Made by a program: the position numbers and the translations under genes
Source: Mercurialis annua
Taxonomy: Eukaryota > Streptophyta > Magnoliopsida > Malpighiales > Euphorbiaceae
Reading direction: 5' to 3'
Assembly: GCF_937616625.2 (NCBI RefSeq)
Contig: NC_065574.1
Location: 558,001-622,000, forward strand
DNA length: 64,000 nt
Shown here: in pieces, positions 1 through 11,147 of the stretch
Numbering within the stretch: position 1 is the stretch's first letter
Layout of the letters: each line of letters opens with the position of its first letter
Notes under the pieces: model-generated
What the model was told of the DNA's origin: nothing
Seen by the model: only the letters and a program-made list of their open reading frames with translations
Database searches by the model: none

Positions 1-167
1 AATACCTATTCTTTTTTTGGATTCTTGATCTTATAGTTTAATTTTACTTCTTTTATTAACGTGGACCAAAAAGTAATGTTAGGTTAGGTAGCTCCACAAA
101 GTTTTTTTCATATAAAAATACACATAAAGGTAAGATATAATTGATACTTCTTTCATCTCGAACTATT
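1..167. other. AT-rich flank, no gene seen
   Basis: I see no open frame or recognisable motif here. The stretch ends where the inverted LTR fragment of the following element begins. Confidence 0.4.
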
Positions 168-317
168 AAAATTTGAACAGAATAACGGAATTTTATTAAA
201 ATTTGTAGATTACAAAATTTGGATTGAAAATAAAACCTACAACTATATTTATAAACAATTCAATAACCGTTTTTCACATGCTAAATGAGCTATTAACAGC
301 GGAAACGAACTATAATC
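168..317 (-). repeat. Inverted LTR fragment
   Basis: This block reads as the reverse complement, with many mismatches, of the 3' part of the LTR at about 430-580. Shared words on the opposite strand include the stretch around TTCACATGCTAAATGAGC and the GATTACAAAA/TTGGATTGAAAATAAAA block. The two LTR pieces are therefore head to head, which is not normal for a simple LTR insertion. Confidence 0.65.
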
Positions 318-582
318 CAGCACAGAATCATGAAGAAACTACTACAACTCTTCTGTTATTTGCATCCACCAAGGTGCTGCCTCTATTGCTAGCTATAATC
401 TAGTTAGATTACAGCCAGACAACAGTTAGATTACAGCTCATTTTCGGCTGTTAATAGCTTATTTAGCATGTGAAAAATCGGTTATTGAATTGTGTATAAA
501 TATAGATGTAGATTTTATTTTCAATCCAAGTTTTGTAATCTGCAAACTTCAATAAAGCTCTGTTACTCTGTTCAAATTCTGA
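318..582 (+). repeat. 5' LTR of a decayed Copia-like element
   Basis: The block starts near GCACAGAATCATGAAG and ends just before a tRNA-type primer binding site. Its first about 120 bases reappear at 3411-3530 after a purine tract, as expected for a second LTR. It has a TATA-like stretch (GTATAAATATAG near 494) and an AATAAAG near 550. The exact start is uncertain because the block is fused to an inverted copy. Confidence 0.6.
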
Positions 583-584
583 TA

Positions 585-596
585 TGGTATCAAAGC
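585..596 (+). other. Primer binding site (initiator tRNA-Met type)
   Basis: TGGTATCAAAGC matches the usual plant PBS TGGTATCAGAGC with one change. It lies immediately inside the 5' LTR, as in Copia elements. Confidence 0.7.
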
Positions 597-1273
597 GGGT
601 TCGAGTCTGGAGTTGGCGTTGCCACTGGTGTTCCCGCCGCAATTTTAATTTCTTCTTCGTTGTATCGATTTGGATATCCAGCCCCAGCAATTCGGATTGA
701 GGTTAATTCTGGTTTACGAGCATCGCTATCGGTGCCTCGAAGTTCAATTTCAGATTCTTATACTATCAATGATTTTCGGCTTCAATTTCAAGTTGTTTTT
801 TATCGTTTTTTATTTCAGTGAAACCGCTATCCGTATTAATTCTTGTTTGTTGAGCAAATTCAGTTCATCGGTGGAAACCAGTTCTCTTATTTTCTAATTC
901 ATTTCTAATTTTCTTACAATATTAAAATATGATTCGTAGGTAATCTTAGTTTCTCTCAAATTTTCCATATTCATTACTCTTCGGTTTCATTACTATCGAT
1001 TATTCTATGATTTTAGGTTCTATCTCATTAAATTTCTTTTTTTACCAATGTTCTGTAATCAAAACAATGTTTAATTTAATGTTCTTTTTGATTCTCAAAT
1101 TCTTAAATCTTCTTTTCTTATAATCTCAATCTATGTTTTGAGACTTTGTTTTAGATTATGAGGTTTATACCAATTGTCATTCTCTATATTGATCTTTATT
1201 GAGATTGTATCTCCTTATTTGAGTATTGAGGTTTGATTGAATCTTATTTTTGGAGTGGATCGGCTCTATTATT

Positions 1274-2323
1274 TGTTGAAACAATGGATATTCAGTTATG
1301 CACGTTTTATATTCGATAAAATTCCGTCAATGAGAATCATATCACTTGAGTGAAGAAGAATGACAAGCCGCTATTCTTATGGAGTTGATGTCAGTGATAT
1401 GCACTAGGTCAATCATGTTTGACCATGTTTTGACTTTATCATTTTATTATTTATTGAGGCAGTTTTTATCATTTTATATTAATGATTAAAATACTTGAAT
1501 GGTTAATTCTTTCTAAGGTCATCGAGTATGTGACTTGATAGTAGAACCCTTAGGTTTAATAAAAGAATTATATACCATCTATCCCTAGTCTTAATAGAAC
1601 ATTTAGACTAGTATGATGTTGACTGATGATTATGTTTTGCTAATCATGTATATGAGATATTAAGTCAAATCATAGGTGCTATTTGAGAAATAAGGCACTG
1701 GATGACCCACTGTGAGAATACTACATAGATCACTGTCATAAGTAATTCTCATTACAGTTCTATTAGTATAATCCTTTGATCTTGAAATCATCATGAATTT
1801 CTACATAGCTATATCATATTTTGATACAGTCTTACATTATCTTTAACAGGATAATGGAATAGATTGTCATTGGATATGAAAGTAACTATGTGAGAAATGT
1901 GAGTGACTGATAAGGAATTTATCCCTCATTTATTTGAGTAAGATATCTATGGGCCCCTTGAAGAAGATAGACTGAAGAAAATGCATGGCCATGCTAATTG
2001 ATAAGAAGTTATCATTTTCAGTCTACTTAAAGTCAAGAAACTAATGATTGAATGTTATAAGGATGACATAACTATACCTTATATTCAATCTGGATATCGA
2101 GAGACAAAGGGATTAAAATATTATTGTAAATGGTTAAATCGAATTATCGAAATTCATATAACTTGGGTAGTCATAATGTCTTGCTAGAGGCCACTTATGA
2201 CTTGTGGGCTGAAATAGGGATTTCGAGCCTACTGCCAACGTTATATGAACCTACAGGGTCGCACACTAAGAACAGGCCCAAAACAGTTATGGGTTGTACA
2301 AGCTCAATGTGATTAAGTGATTA

Positions 2324-2377
<54 letters not shown>

Positions 2378-2910
2378 TATATATATTAATTCGAAATTTA
2401 AGGATAAGTGTTTTCCTTAATTTATTATTTTTGGAAGATAATAAATATAGTAATTAATATATATATGGATAATTATCAAAAAGGAGTTTTTGATAAACAT
2501 AAACTTGTAGAATTGCAATGAGATTGAAATTCGAATTTGTCTCAAACCCTAGTGTTATTTATCACTATAAATACTCATTAAGCAATTGGTTTGAGAATCA
2601 TGAAATTCATTATTCACTAAATCACTAAAATTCGAAATTGCTTGTGAAGCAATAGTGCTAGCACACAAGCACTAGTTTTGGCTAAGGTCTGTTCGTGTGG
2701 ATACTCGTAGAGGACGCGTTCTTTTGGAGGCGTTTCCGATCCGAGGCCAGGTATCAACAAAGTGAACCACCTCATTCCTTCCTACATTGCTGTTGAATTC
2801 GACATACAAATAAGTAATTATTCTGTTAATTCGAATTATATGGATCTTGGTTTGGGTTTTTAGATAAATTTTTGAAATTCCGCTGCGTTATGAACCTATA
2901 AAACCCAACA
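1274..2910 (+). mobile_element. Probable nested solo LTR (about 1.6 kb)
   Basis: The block begins TGTTG and ends CAACA (AAACCCAACA at 2901-2910), the short inverted termini typical of plant LTRs. It separates two parts of another element's interior and contains no gene. A (TA)n tract lies inside it. No perfect 5-bp target duplication supports these ends: GTTGA follows the right end and also occurs at 1275-1279, but that would place the left boundary after the TG. The solo-LTR reading is an inference. Confidence 0.45.
2329..2370. repeat. (TA)n microsatellite
   Basis: About 20 uninterrupted TA units, followed by shorter TA-rich DNA. Confidence 0.95.
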
Positions 2911-3400
2911 GTTGACAAATCATGTCTTCTTTTATGGTCCATCTGCCATTATTTTTGGGTGAATTAAAAGAAATGTGGGTTTTACCAGAGGTTATGGCAG
3001 CAAAGCATATACATTCTTACATTTTCTTTTGCAATTTGGAGGATATGCTCTTGTTAGAAGTGTTATTTGCTGGAACAGAACGAGTGAGAATTTCCATGGC
3101 TGTTGTACTTCAGAATCGTTCAAGATGTTGTTAACTCTCTTATGGAGCCTCAAAATCTTTCTTTGAATAATTATCATTCCTCATCTTGTTAGCATGGAGG
3201 CTTTGTTGGTTGGCGTTTTGTTTTTAATGGTAAATGTAGAGATGTCATCAACATATTCCAACACGGTTGCTCAAACAAATGTCTTTTGCTTGCTGAAGAC
3301 TATTTCTATTGTTGTAAAATTGTTATGAAAAAATTGCCGCAACTCTTCTTATAAAACCCTGCTTTATCAAGCTAGACATATTAAATACATTTGTCTAGTT

Positions 3401-3410
3401 TGAGGGGGGA
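3401..3410 (+). other. Polypurine tract
   Basis: TGAGGGGGGA lies directly before the second copy of the LTR start, where plus-strand priming occurs in LTR elements. Confidence 0.65.
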
Positions 3411-3605
3411 TAGCACGGAATCATGAAGAAACTAATGCAACTCTTTTGCTATTTGCATCCACTAAGCTGCCGACTCTATTGCTAGCTGTAATCCAGTTGG
3501 ATTACAGCCAGATAACAGTCGGATTACAACTAGCAATAGAGTTAGCAGTTTGGTGGATGCAAATAGCAAAAGAGTTGCCTTAATATTTTCATGATTCTGT
3601 GTTAG
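3411..3605. repeat. LTR start fused to its own inverted copy (large palindrome)
   Basis: The left arm starts TAGCACGGAATCATGAAG and the right arm ends CATGATTCTGTGTTAGGA. The arms share long matching blocks such as CTCTTTTGCTATTTGCATCC and its complement, so single strands could fold into a hairpin with arms of about 90 bases. It looks like two LTR starts joined tail to tail. Confidence 0.75.
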
Positions 3606-4938
3606 GAACTCCTTTTTTAAAAAAAAAAAATAAACAGTCAATTATTATTTAAGTGGTTGAACATTATATATATTTTTATTAACGATGAGATTTTGTTTTA
3701 GTTGTCATAACAACCCCGAAGAAAAAATTCCTTTAGGTGGTCAAAACTCAAGTTTAAGAACTATAATTAGAAAATATGTGAGTAAAACAGGTGCAAATCG
3801 ATTTTTTTTGGTGAAGAATTTTCTTTTACAGTCACTATTTATATTTATCCTTCATGTTGTCAGCATGATAAACAGATGTACACCGAATTAAAAAATTATC
3901 CGTTTGAATTAAATATAAAACAATATATTATATGTAAAAAATAAGTATGGAATATAGTTTATGGTCTAACTGGTTAAATGGTCGATTCAGTCGGATCAGT
4001 TACCGACTCAATTACCACTTTAGTTTAGGTTGATTATCGGTTCAACATTGATACAGTTCGGGTCAATCACCGGCTTAACTGTTAAAACTGCTTGGGTTAT
4101 CCGGTTCAATCCTATCCAACTCCACTGGGTCGAATTTTCAGATTTTGAGGGTGGATTAAACCGAAAAATTAATTGGCCGTTTTGATTCAATCGATCGGCC
4201 AAATTCGGCTTTTTAATCACCGGTTCCAATCACAAACAACCTAAAATTAAATAGTATGTGAAAATCGCATTGAACCTAGAGAGATGCATACGTGTGAAGG
4301 AGGATAGTCAAAAACCTCTAGAAAAGAGTGCTTAAAGCATAAGAAAATAGGATTAATTTAAAATAAAAGAGATTAAACATTGTTTTCTTCTTTTAAAAGA
4401 TGAAGTAAAAGGCAGAGGAAAGTGAATGCTGTGTGCACGTGTACGTTGATCCTGCCTTTTCCCTCAATTCTGCTTAATATTGTCTGCTTCCTCTAATTTT
4501 TTCTTCTTCAACTCCCAAAATGACAGTAATTACAACTTTCTGCTAAATTTTAGTAGCAAATTACTAATAAAATTGAAAATGATATAGCAAATCGTTTGAA
4601 AAGAGATATCAATTAGTTAATATAATTAAAGTGAGGTACCGATTGTTGGAAAGTAGTATGAAATTGTTGAGGAACTAACAAAAGTCCATAACAGATTTAA
4701 AAGTGGGATATCAAATCGTTTGATTTTCAAGCAAAATGTACCAATCTGAGAATAATCACGTTTGTTATATGTAGGGTCTTACAGTAACTTTCTCTAAAAT
4801 AAATGTTAATTTGGATTTTTTGAAGAACAAAGTAATTTTGATGTGAATAGAATGTCAAGCCATGAGATGCAGCCAGGAACATCTAGTTCTTTTTTTAATT
4901 TTTCATGCCATATTGTATAATGTTTAACTTTAAATCGA
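3606..4938. other. Intergenic DNA, no gene recognised
   Basis: The stretch 3960-4230 holds a repetitive GGTT/CCGG-rich text (many CGGTTCA-like words) of the kind found in old plant transposon remnants. I cannot assign it to a family. The rest is AT-rich without coding signals. Confidence 0.4.
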
Positions 4939-5045
4939 GTTTCTATAATGTTTGGAAACTTTACTTTAAGTTTCTATAGTGTTTTACAACCTTAATTTAA
5001 GTTTCTATAGTGTTTTACAACTTTAATTTAAGTTTCTATAAGTTA
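4939..5045 (+). repeat. Short tandem repeat, 31-bp unit
   Basis: Three near copies of a 31-bp unit starting GTTTCTATAGTGTTTTACAA follow one another, with a partial fourth. The first copy is the most diverged. Confidence 0.85.
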
Positions 5046-5600
5046 TGTCTGTTTCATGTAAACATAAAAGATATGATACTAAAAAAATACAAAGTTACTA
5101 TGTGAATTTTTATTTAGAAATCAACTCATTTTATTGGGATAAATCAAATTTTAAATTATTTATTAATTTGAGATGAAATGAGTATTCTGTTACTTAATCC
5201 GCCAACTCCAACTTTAAACCTCACATTCCTGAGATCTATGTATGTTTGCAAGTTTGCAGCAGGATTTTAAAGGCAACTTCTTAAGGGTCTCAGTTTCACC
5301 TAATTTTCAAGATTAAGCAATAATACACATTCACATTTTAATTGCAACAAAATCAAAAAATTGAGAAAATTAAATTCCTAGAAAGCAAGCAGAGCAAGAT
5401 TATAGACAAGATCATGCATTTCAAGCTTCTTACCAAGTCATACATAACTAGTTGTCACATTACTACATGCCTAAATTTAGAAATAGGAAAATGTCTGCTA
5501 CAGAAATCAAATACAGATAGATGATTCCACTTCACAATCTAATTTAAGATTGCAACAATCTACTGCGCGCAGAGAAAGAGCTAGATCAGGATTCCGCACT
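5046..5600. other. Downstream flank of the NUDT gene
   Basis: No independent gene is seen. The part next to 5601 is expected to hold the 3' UTR of the minus-strand NUDT gene. Confidence 0.4.
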
Positions 5601-8600
5601 TCACGACGAATTCTCCAGGAAAATTAAGTCGGGGAATTCATTCCATTGCACTGCCCATTTCACAGGTTTTATATAGCAGTTTGCTGTCAATATTTGACAG
5701 TCTGCAACAACTTCTGAAACTGATACAGAAGAGATTTCCACCATCTCTTCCAGTCTCTCAGCTTTGTTTTCGTCTTCCATTACTATCAGAAACTTTTCGA
5801 GTGCTTCTCGCATCCATTCATACCGACAGAATTTAAATGCATCGTCTATGTTTAGCTGCAAATTAAACAGATATTCTACATCAATTATAGAGACTATAGA
5901 TGATAGAAATTAGACCTAGCAAAGCAGTTTAATTGAAATACTGACCCATATCCTGTCGCGATTTTCTCGTTCGGGCCAGGTCTCGAGCTCCTCAGTGACT
6001 TCTAAAGCAAACATGAATCCTTTGCAGCCTCCTTCCAGGCTGCATAGATTTTCTTTACTCTTGCTTCTGAAATGCCAAACTCCTAAAGGCTCTTCCTGCA
6101 AACACAGAAAAGTTAGCCTATCCATGACAGATAGTGCAAAACAGTTGCACAGAAATTGCATCCTACGAAATTCTATGTTTATAACTTAATTCTTTTTGTT
6201 AAAAATGTTGTTTAGCTGTTTTCTGTTTTCTGTTTCAGGATTTCTATTTCCGTGCTACATAGTCTACCAGGCAAGAAAGCAAGACCTACTCTGAGTATTC
6301 CTTTAATTCCTGCTTCTTCCATCGCTTCTCGACAAGCAGCTTCAAACATAGTCTCATCATCTTCCCATCCTCCCTGACAACATAAAATACGGAAACTATT
6401 AAAATGAAATCACAAACAGAAATAGAACAAGAATGAACCAATTAATGAGCTAATTCTTAGCTTAACAAGAATTGGCTCCAGGACTAGGACTATGACATGG
6501 TGAGTTTTGGTCAATGATGGAAGACTGTACCTTAGGAAAGACGAAATCGGTTCGATTAGGGGAAGAAACCATGACTACTTCTATCCTGTGATCCGTATCA
6601 CTGGCATCTTTCCTTATTCTGTAAGGAATACATCTGTTGCATACACAATTCAAGTCAGCAAGAGTAAGCTTTACAATTCATCAAATATTTATTCGGTTCA
6701 TTAAAATTCCAGCTTTAAAACAAGTATTCTCAAGTTCATACCACTTATTTTTGGGAACCAGCATGGTGATGTTGAATTTTTATTTATTTTAATGTGATAT
6801 TAAGAGTCAAATCTGAAACTTTACGATCAAATTACAATATTATATATATATATCATTTGAACATGAAATCGAGACAGTTTTTTGGAGTTAGATTATGATT
6901 TTTTTTTTAAATGAATATTTGTTTTGCAATTCCTTTTTTTTTTTATAAGTTGATATCCACTAAGTAATCTTTAAAAATGATAAAAAAAATCAAAAACTAA
7001 TTTGGAAAAATTATAAGAAACAAAAGGAAATCATGTTTTTAAATTTTAACATGTAGACACTGAGACTTTGAATTTCACAAGACAATAGCCAACAGATTAA
7101 TTAAAAATTCATCCTTCTGATTTAATATAACTATATATATGTTATCCATAGAGACAGACAGTGACATGAATAGTAAAAAAGAACTCTGAATCATCACCTT
7201 TCAAATCTAATACCTAAACACTGATGCCTCTGACAGTAAAAGCCAAGCCGGAATACAAATAAAATACAATTTGCAAGTAACAAAATTCCACATATGCGAC
7301 AAACTAAATCATGCAAACACTAGAAGAAAAAGTCAAAAATCATATAAAATTACAAAAACAAATATATAATAACACCAATCATGTTTAGTTTGTTGTTTTT
7401 ATTATTAGTATTACAAGAAAAAATACATAGTTAAACAATACATTATTATAATTTTTCTGTCACTATCTTAAGTACGCATATTGCAGTAATATTATGTTTA
7501 ACAGTGGACTTCTATTATAAACACTTCATACATTGTCACCTTAATAAACATAACTTCAAAGTAATTCGTTTGTTTGCAGTGTTGTTCATTTTTAGTAATT
7601 ATAATTATAAGAATATACACAATGTTTTATAATATTAAAATTAAACAATAAATTATTTATTAAAGTAGAAAATAACATAGAGAATATAACTGGAATAAAT
7701 ATGATTTTTCAGGATAAATTATGAAAAATCATCAAATAATTTATAATATAATAAAGAATAATACAAAAATACTCATAAAAATTAAAACTAAATCTTTAAA
7801 TTAATCTCAGCAATCAAAAAACAGAACAACAACTATAAATAAACAGCTGAAAATTCTAAAAAAAAATCAATTTTTATAATTAGAAATTCCTTAATTAAGT
7901 ATTAACCAAATCAAATTCAACCTGAGTTTTTACTCGTTCATACAAAAGCAATTTTTACTACCAGCCTATGAATTACCTTCTCTCTTCTCAAACTATTCAT
8001 AAACTTTAATTCGAATCAATTATTCTAAATTTTCATTTAAGTAACTTTGTTGTCCATGCTGCGGTATTTTTGAACTCCATTAATTTTTGATGATGTGTCA
8101 CCTCACTTGATAGTTCATTTGATAATAAATCAATCAATTTGAGTCGTATTCAACCATTAAAAATTTCAAAATTTCAATTGAATTCATTAAAAAAATTCAA
8201 AGCAATCAAGTTGTTGTATATTTTTTTTTATAAATTTAATAAACAAATTAAAATTTTACAGAGTTTTATAGATTTTCACTTGGCTAACATGTCACCTGAT
8301 GAATTATCTAAATAGATGACATATTATGAACAATTAATAGAGTCAAAAAATAATCAGAGCATTATGAATTAAATAAATAATATTTAAGAGCAATGAGGTA
8401 CAAATTAAATTTAGAGATTGTTTTAAAAGGGAAAAGATAATTCAAGGATGATCAGTGTAAATTACCCCTATATAAGGATAAGGTTGCTATTAGGTACGAT
8501 ACAACTTGACAAAAACTAACAGTTCTCAATAAACAAAGTGGGGTTATAGCTCATAGAATAGTCCAAATTGCAAAGACTGGAGACTGATCAAAATAAGAAG

Positions 8601-9515
8601 TTCAATTGCATTTTACCACAAAAATAAAAAGAAAAATATACTTTGTCTCAACTTTAATTTATTTTATATTAATATTTTAAACTTTTGAAATATATCAAAT
8701 AAACATTTTGAATTATTTTTCATGATTATATTAATAAAAATAATATTAAGATGTACAAGTAATATTTTTTTAATAATGAAAAATACACTTTGGCAAAAAA
8801 AAAATACACATATGATATTTTTTTGGAAATTCACATTTGATATATTTTTTAAAAATTGACACTTATAATATTAAAAAATCATATTTATTTTATTTATAAC
8901 TTTACATTTATCGATATAGAGTTTCAAAATATGATATCTTTTTTAGTTTTCTTTATCATAGAAAAGGAAAAACGCTCGTGCGAAAAATTGAATTATTTAT
9001 TTTAACATAATATTATTTAACGTTTATATCATTTGAGATATAGTAGATTGGCATATTATCTTATTAAAAGTATTTTAGGCTGTCAATTGTGGGCAAATGA
9101 AATATTTTGCATTAGCTTCAGTTTAGTTATAGGTTATTGATTATTGATATTATCAGGAGCTTTTTGAATTATGAAATAAATTTATAACAACTAATAATAG
9201 TTTTTTAATTTATTTAATCTAATTTAATTATTTGATTAATCTCTAACTCAATGAATTTCTGACCAAACATGGGCTTATAAGCAATGTAACAACCAACAAA
9301 CAAAACGACAAAGTAAATTAACAAGATAGATAGGAACCATCCTGCAACCTACCATCAACACAATTAAAAAATTAATTCTAATAATTCAATTAATAGAATA
9401 CAAATTTGCAGTAAGAAAAGAAGGAAGAAGAAATGGTAAATTACCCAGAAACAAGACGAACATTGTTCTCATAACGCTGTCTGTGTCTCCCTGTTCTTGC
9501 TACCGGAGATGACAT
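5601..9515 (-). CDS. Nudix hydrolase (plant NUDT12/13/16/17/18/21-like)
   Basis: Five exons: 9445-9515, 6531-6633, 6290-6373, 5946-6095, 5601-5855. All have GT-AG borders and the spliced frame is open for 220 residues. The Nudix box GX5EX7REUXEEXGU is complete at residues 59-81 (G59, E65, R73, E74, E77, E78, G80). These residues bind divalent metal and catalyse cleavage of a diphosphate linked to another moiety. Family marks include GCIPYRIRK before the box and PLGVWHFRSKS and SLEGGCKGFMFALEVTEEL after it. Plant relatives act on diphosphoinositol polyphosphates, diadenosine polyphosphates or nucleotide sugars; the substrate cannot be read from sequence. Some members are mitochondrial or nuclear. 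The tail after about residue 165 is longer than I expect for the family. The first intron is 2.8 kb; the others are 150-280 bases. The start is the first ATG, giving MSSPVARTGR, the usual family N-terminus. Confidence 0.93.
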
Positions 9516-9876
9516 GATTTAGCCACTGCTTCTCAGAATAAATCTTCCATTAAAGGAAAATGTCAACAAACCGAGAGACAAACAAAATACACGCTTAAAA
9601 ATTAGGTTTCGAAAGAAAAAGAAAAAAGATTACCGATTAAATTAGTTTGAAGTTCTAAATCATAACTCTGCACTGAATCGGGATGAGATTAATAAGGTTG
9701 AGAAATTAATGGAACTTTTTGTAATTTGTAAAATTTTGAGAGCAGAAAAAGATGAAAGGGGGGAGACAGAAAGAAAAACAGAGGAAATGCAGAGGTTTTC
9801 GCGGCAACGGAATCCATTTTATAATCAGTTTCATCAACTGACTTATATAAAACAACTAAAATAAAAAGAAACAAAT
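9516..9876 (-). promoter_or_regulatory. Upstream region of NUDT (5' UTR and promoter expected)
   Basis: This lies directly upstream of the NUDT start codon on the minus strand. It contains a purine-rich run (AAAGAAAAAGAAAAAAG, 9615-9631). I cannot place the transcription start. Confidence 0.3.
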
Positions 9877-10139
9877 GTACAAAAATGACCTTAATATATA
9901 GTCCGTCGCTCTTATAAATACTTTGTGTATTTCAGATTTTAAAAATAACTTTAACATTTTAAAAATGCATTAAAGGATATAAAAATTAGATTATGTTAAA
10001 CAAAAATGTAAACGTAATTTAACTTTTATGTGTCTTTTGATGCATTTTTAAAATGTTATGATCATTTTTAATTTGAAATACATTAGGTGCTTAAAAATTA
10101 TTAGAAATTCGGGCTATATATTAGGGTCATTTTTGCACC
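9877..10139. mobile_element. Foldback MITE (about 263 bp)
   Basis: The left end reads GTACAAAAATGACCTTAATA and the right end reversed reads GTGCAAAAATGACCCTAATA. The complementarity continues inward for most of the element (for example ACATTTTAAAAATGCAT on both arms). There is no reading frame. The target duplication is unclear. Confidence 0.8.
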
Positions 10140-10694
10140 TTTTCTAAATAAAAATATATGATTATATTTTTTTTAATTTTTTTGAAAATGAAATGTAACT
10201 ATGGAGTACACTGATTTTTTAGTTCTGTTCAGAAATGTGACTTTCAAAATTCGATTAATTTTTGAACAACATAAAAATCGATTTTAAGTAAAAGAATAAA
10301 ATGTTAGTTTGGTATCATCCAATTTTTAGTATTATATATGTGTGCGTGTATGTGTGTCTTAAATCATTCAATAATAATTGTTTAATAATTATATCATATA
10401 CTAACAGTTCGGTTTTTTTTCTTGGTTTTTTTTAATTAGAAATCAAACAAACAGAATATTTTTAAAGAAAGTTGATAGAAAAAACTAAATCAATCGTTTT
10501 AATTTGAAATTGCTCAATTTTTTGTTAGTTCATTCCAGACATACTTCTAGAAAGGTAAAATATGTATTATATTATTTTTTTGAATTAGGCAACTATATAG
10601 GTAAAACTCAGATTTGAATCTTCTTTACTAAAAATAATTTATTTCAATTGATCTAAATATCTAAATTTAAGATCATTTATACTAGTTAACTTAA

Positions 10695-11147
10695 CGGTTT
10701 AAGGTCTGAAAAACTACCGACCTTTTAATTTTTTTTCAATAGCACCCTCACCTTGTAATTTTTTCAATAGCATCCTATTTTGTATTTTTAGCTTTCAATA
10801 GCACTCTAAATTAAAAAAGTTAGATGATTTGATTACTATAAGGATGAAAATTTTCAAAAAAACTAAATTTAAAGGTGAAATCATACTTTTTTCTACTTGG
10901 ACACTGTTAAACAAGTTCTTTAACTTAAAAAAAATTCAAATAAGTCCTCGATAAATGAGTTTAATTTGATGATTTATGGTGTTATTGAAAGTCAAAAATA
11001 TAAAATAGGGTAAAATTGACTGTTTTATAAGGTCGGGGTGCTATTGAAAGGCAAAAATACGAAATAGGGTGCTATTGAAGAAATTATAAGATGAGGGTGC
11101 AATTAAAAAGAAAATTGAAAGGTCGGTAGTTTTTCAAACCTTAAGCC
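10695..11147. mobile_element. Mutator-like MITE, copy 1
   Basis: The inverted ends are GGTTTAAGGTCTGAAAAACT and, from the other side, GGCTTAAGGTTTGAAAAACT. A 9-bp target duplication TTAACTTAA flanks it (10686-10694 and 11148-11156), with one extra base at the left. A 9-bp duplication is typical of Mutator-like elements. The interior has repeated phrases (CAATAGCAC / GTGCTATTG) and no gene. It is the sister of the element at 38759-39207, in the opposite orientation. Confidence 0.85.

Larger units (their letters stand above)
318..3605 (+). mobile_element. Non-autonomous LTR retrotransposon, nested and rearranged
   Basis: The order is 5' LTR (318-582), PBS (585-596), internal DNA without a gag or pol reading frame, purine tract (3401-3410) and a 3' LTR start at 3411. 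The interior is interrupted by a second LTR-like block at 1274-2910. No integrase, RT or protease motif is visible on either strand, so this is either a non-coding derivative or a fully decayed copy. The 3' LTR is truncated after about 120 bases and fused to an inverted copy of itself. Boundaries are good to about 10 bases. Confidence 0.6.

Noticed and set aside
1275..2915. GTTGA as a target duplication for the nested LTR
   Set aside because: It would put the left border after the TG terminus, so it may be chance.
5342..5524. 60-codon plus-strand frame opposite the NUDT 3' flank
   Set aside because: No recognisable protein, and it probably overlaps the untranslated end of NUDT.
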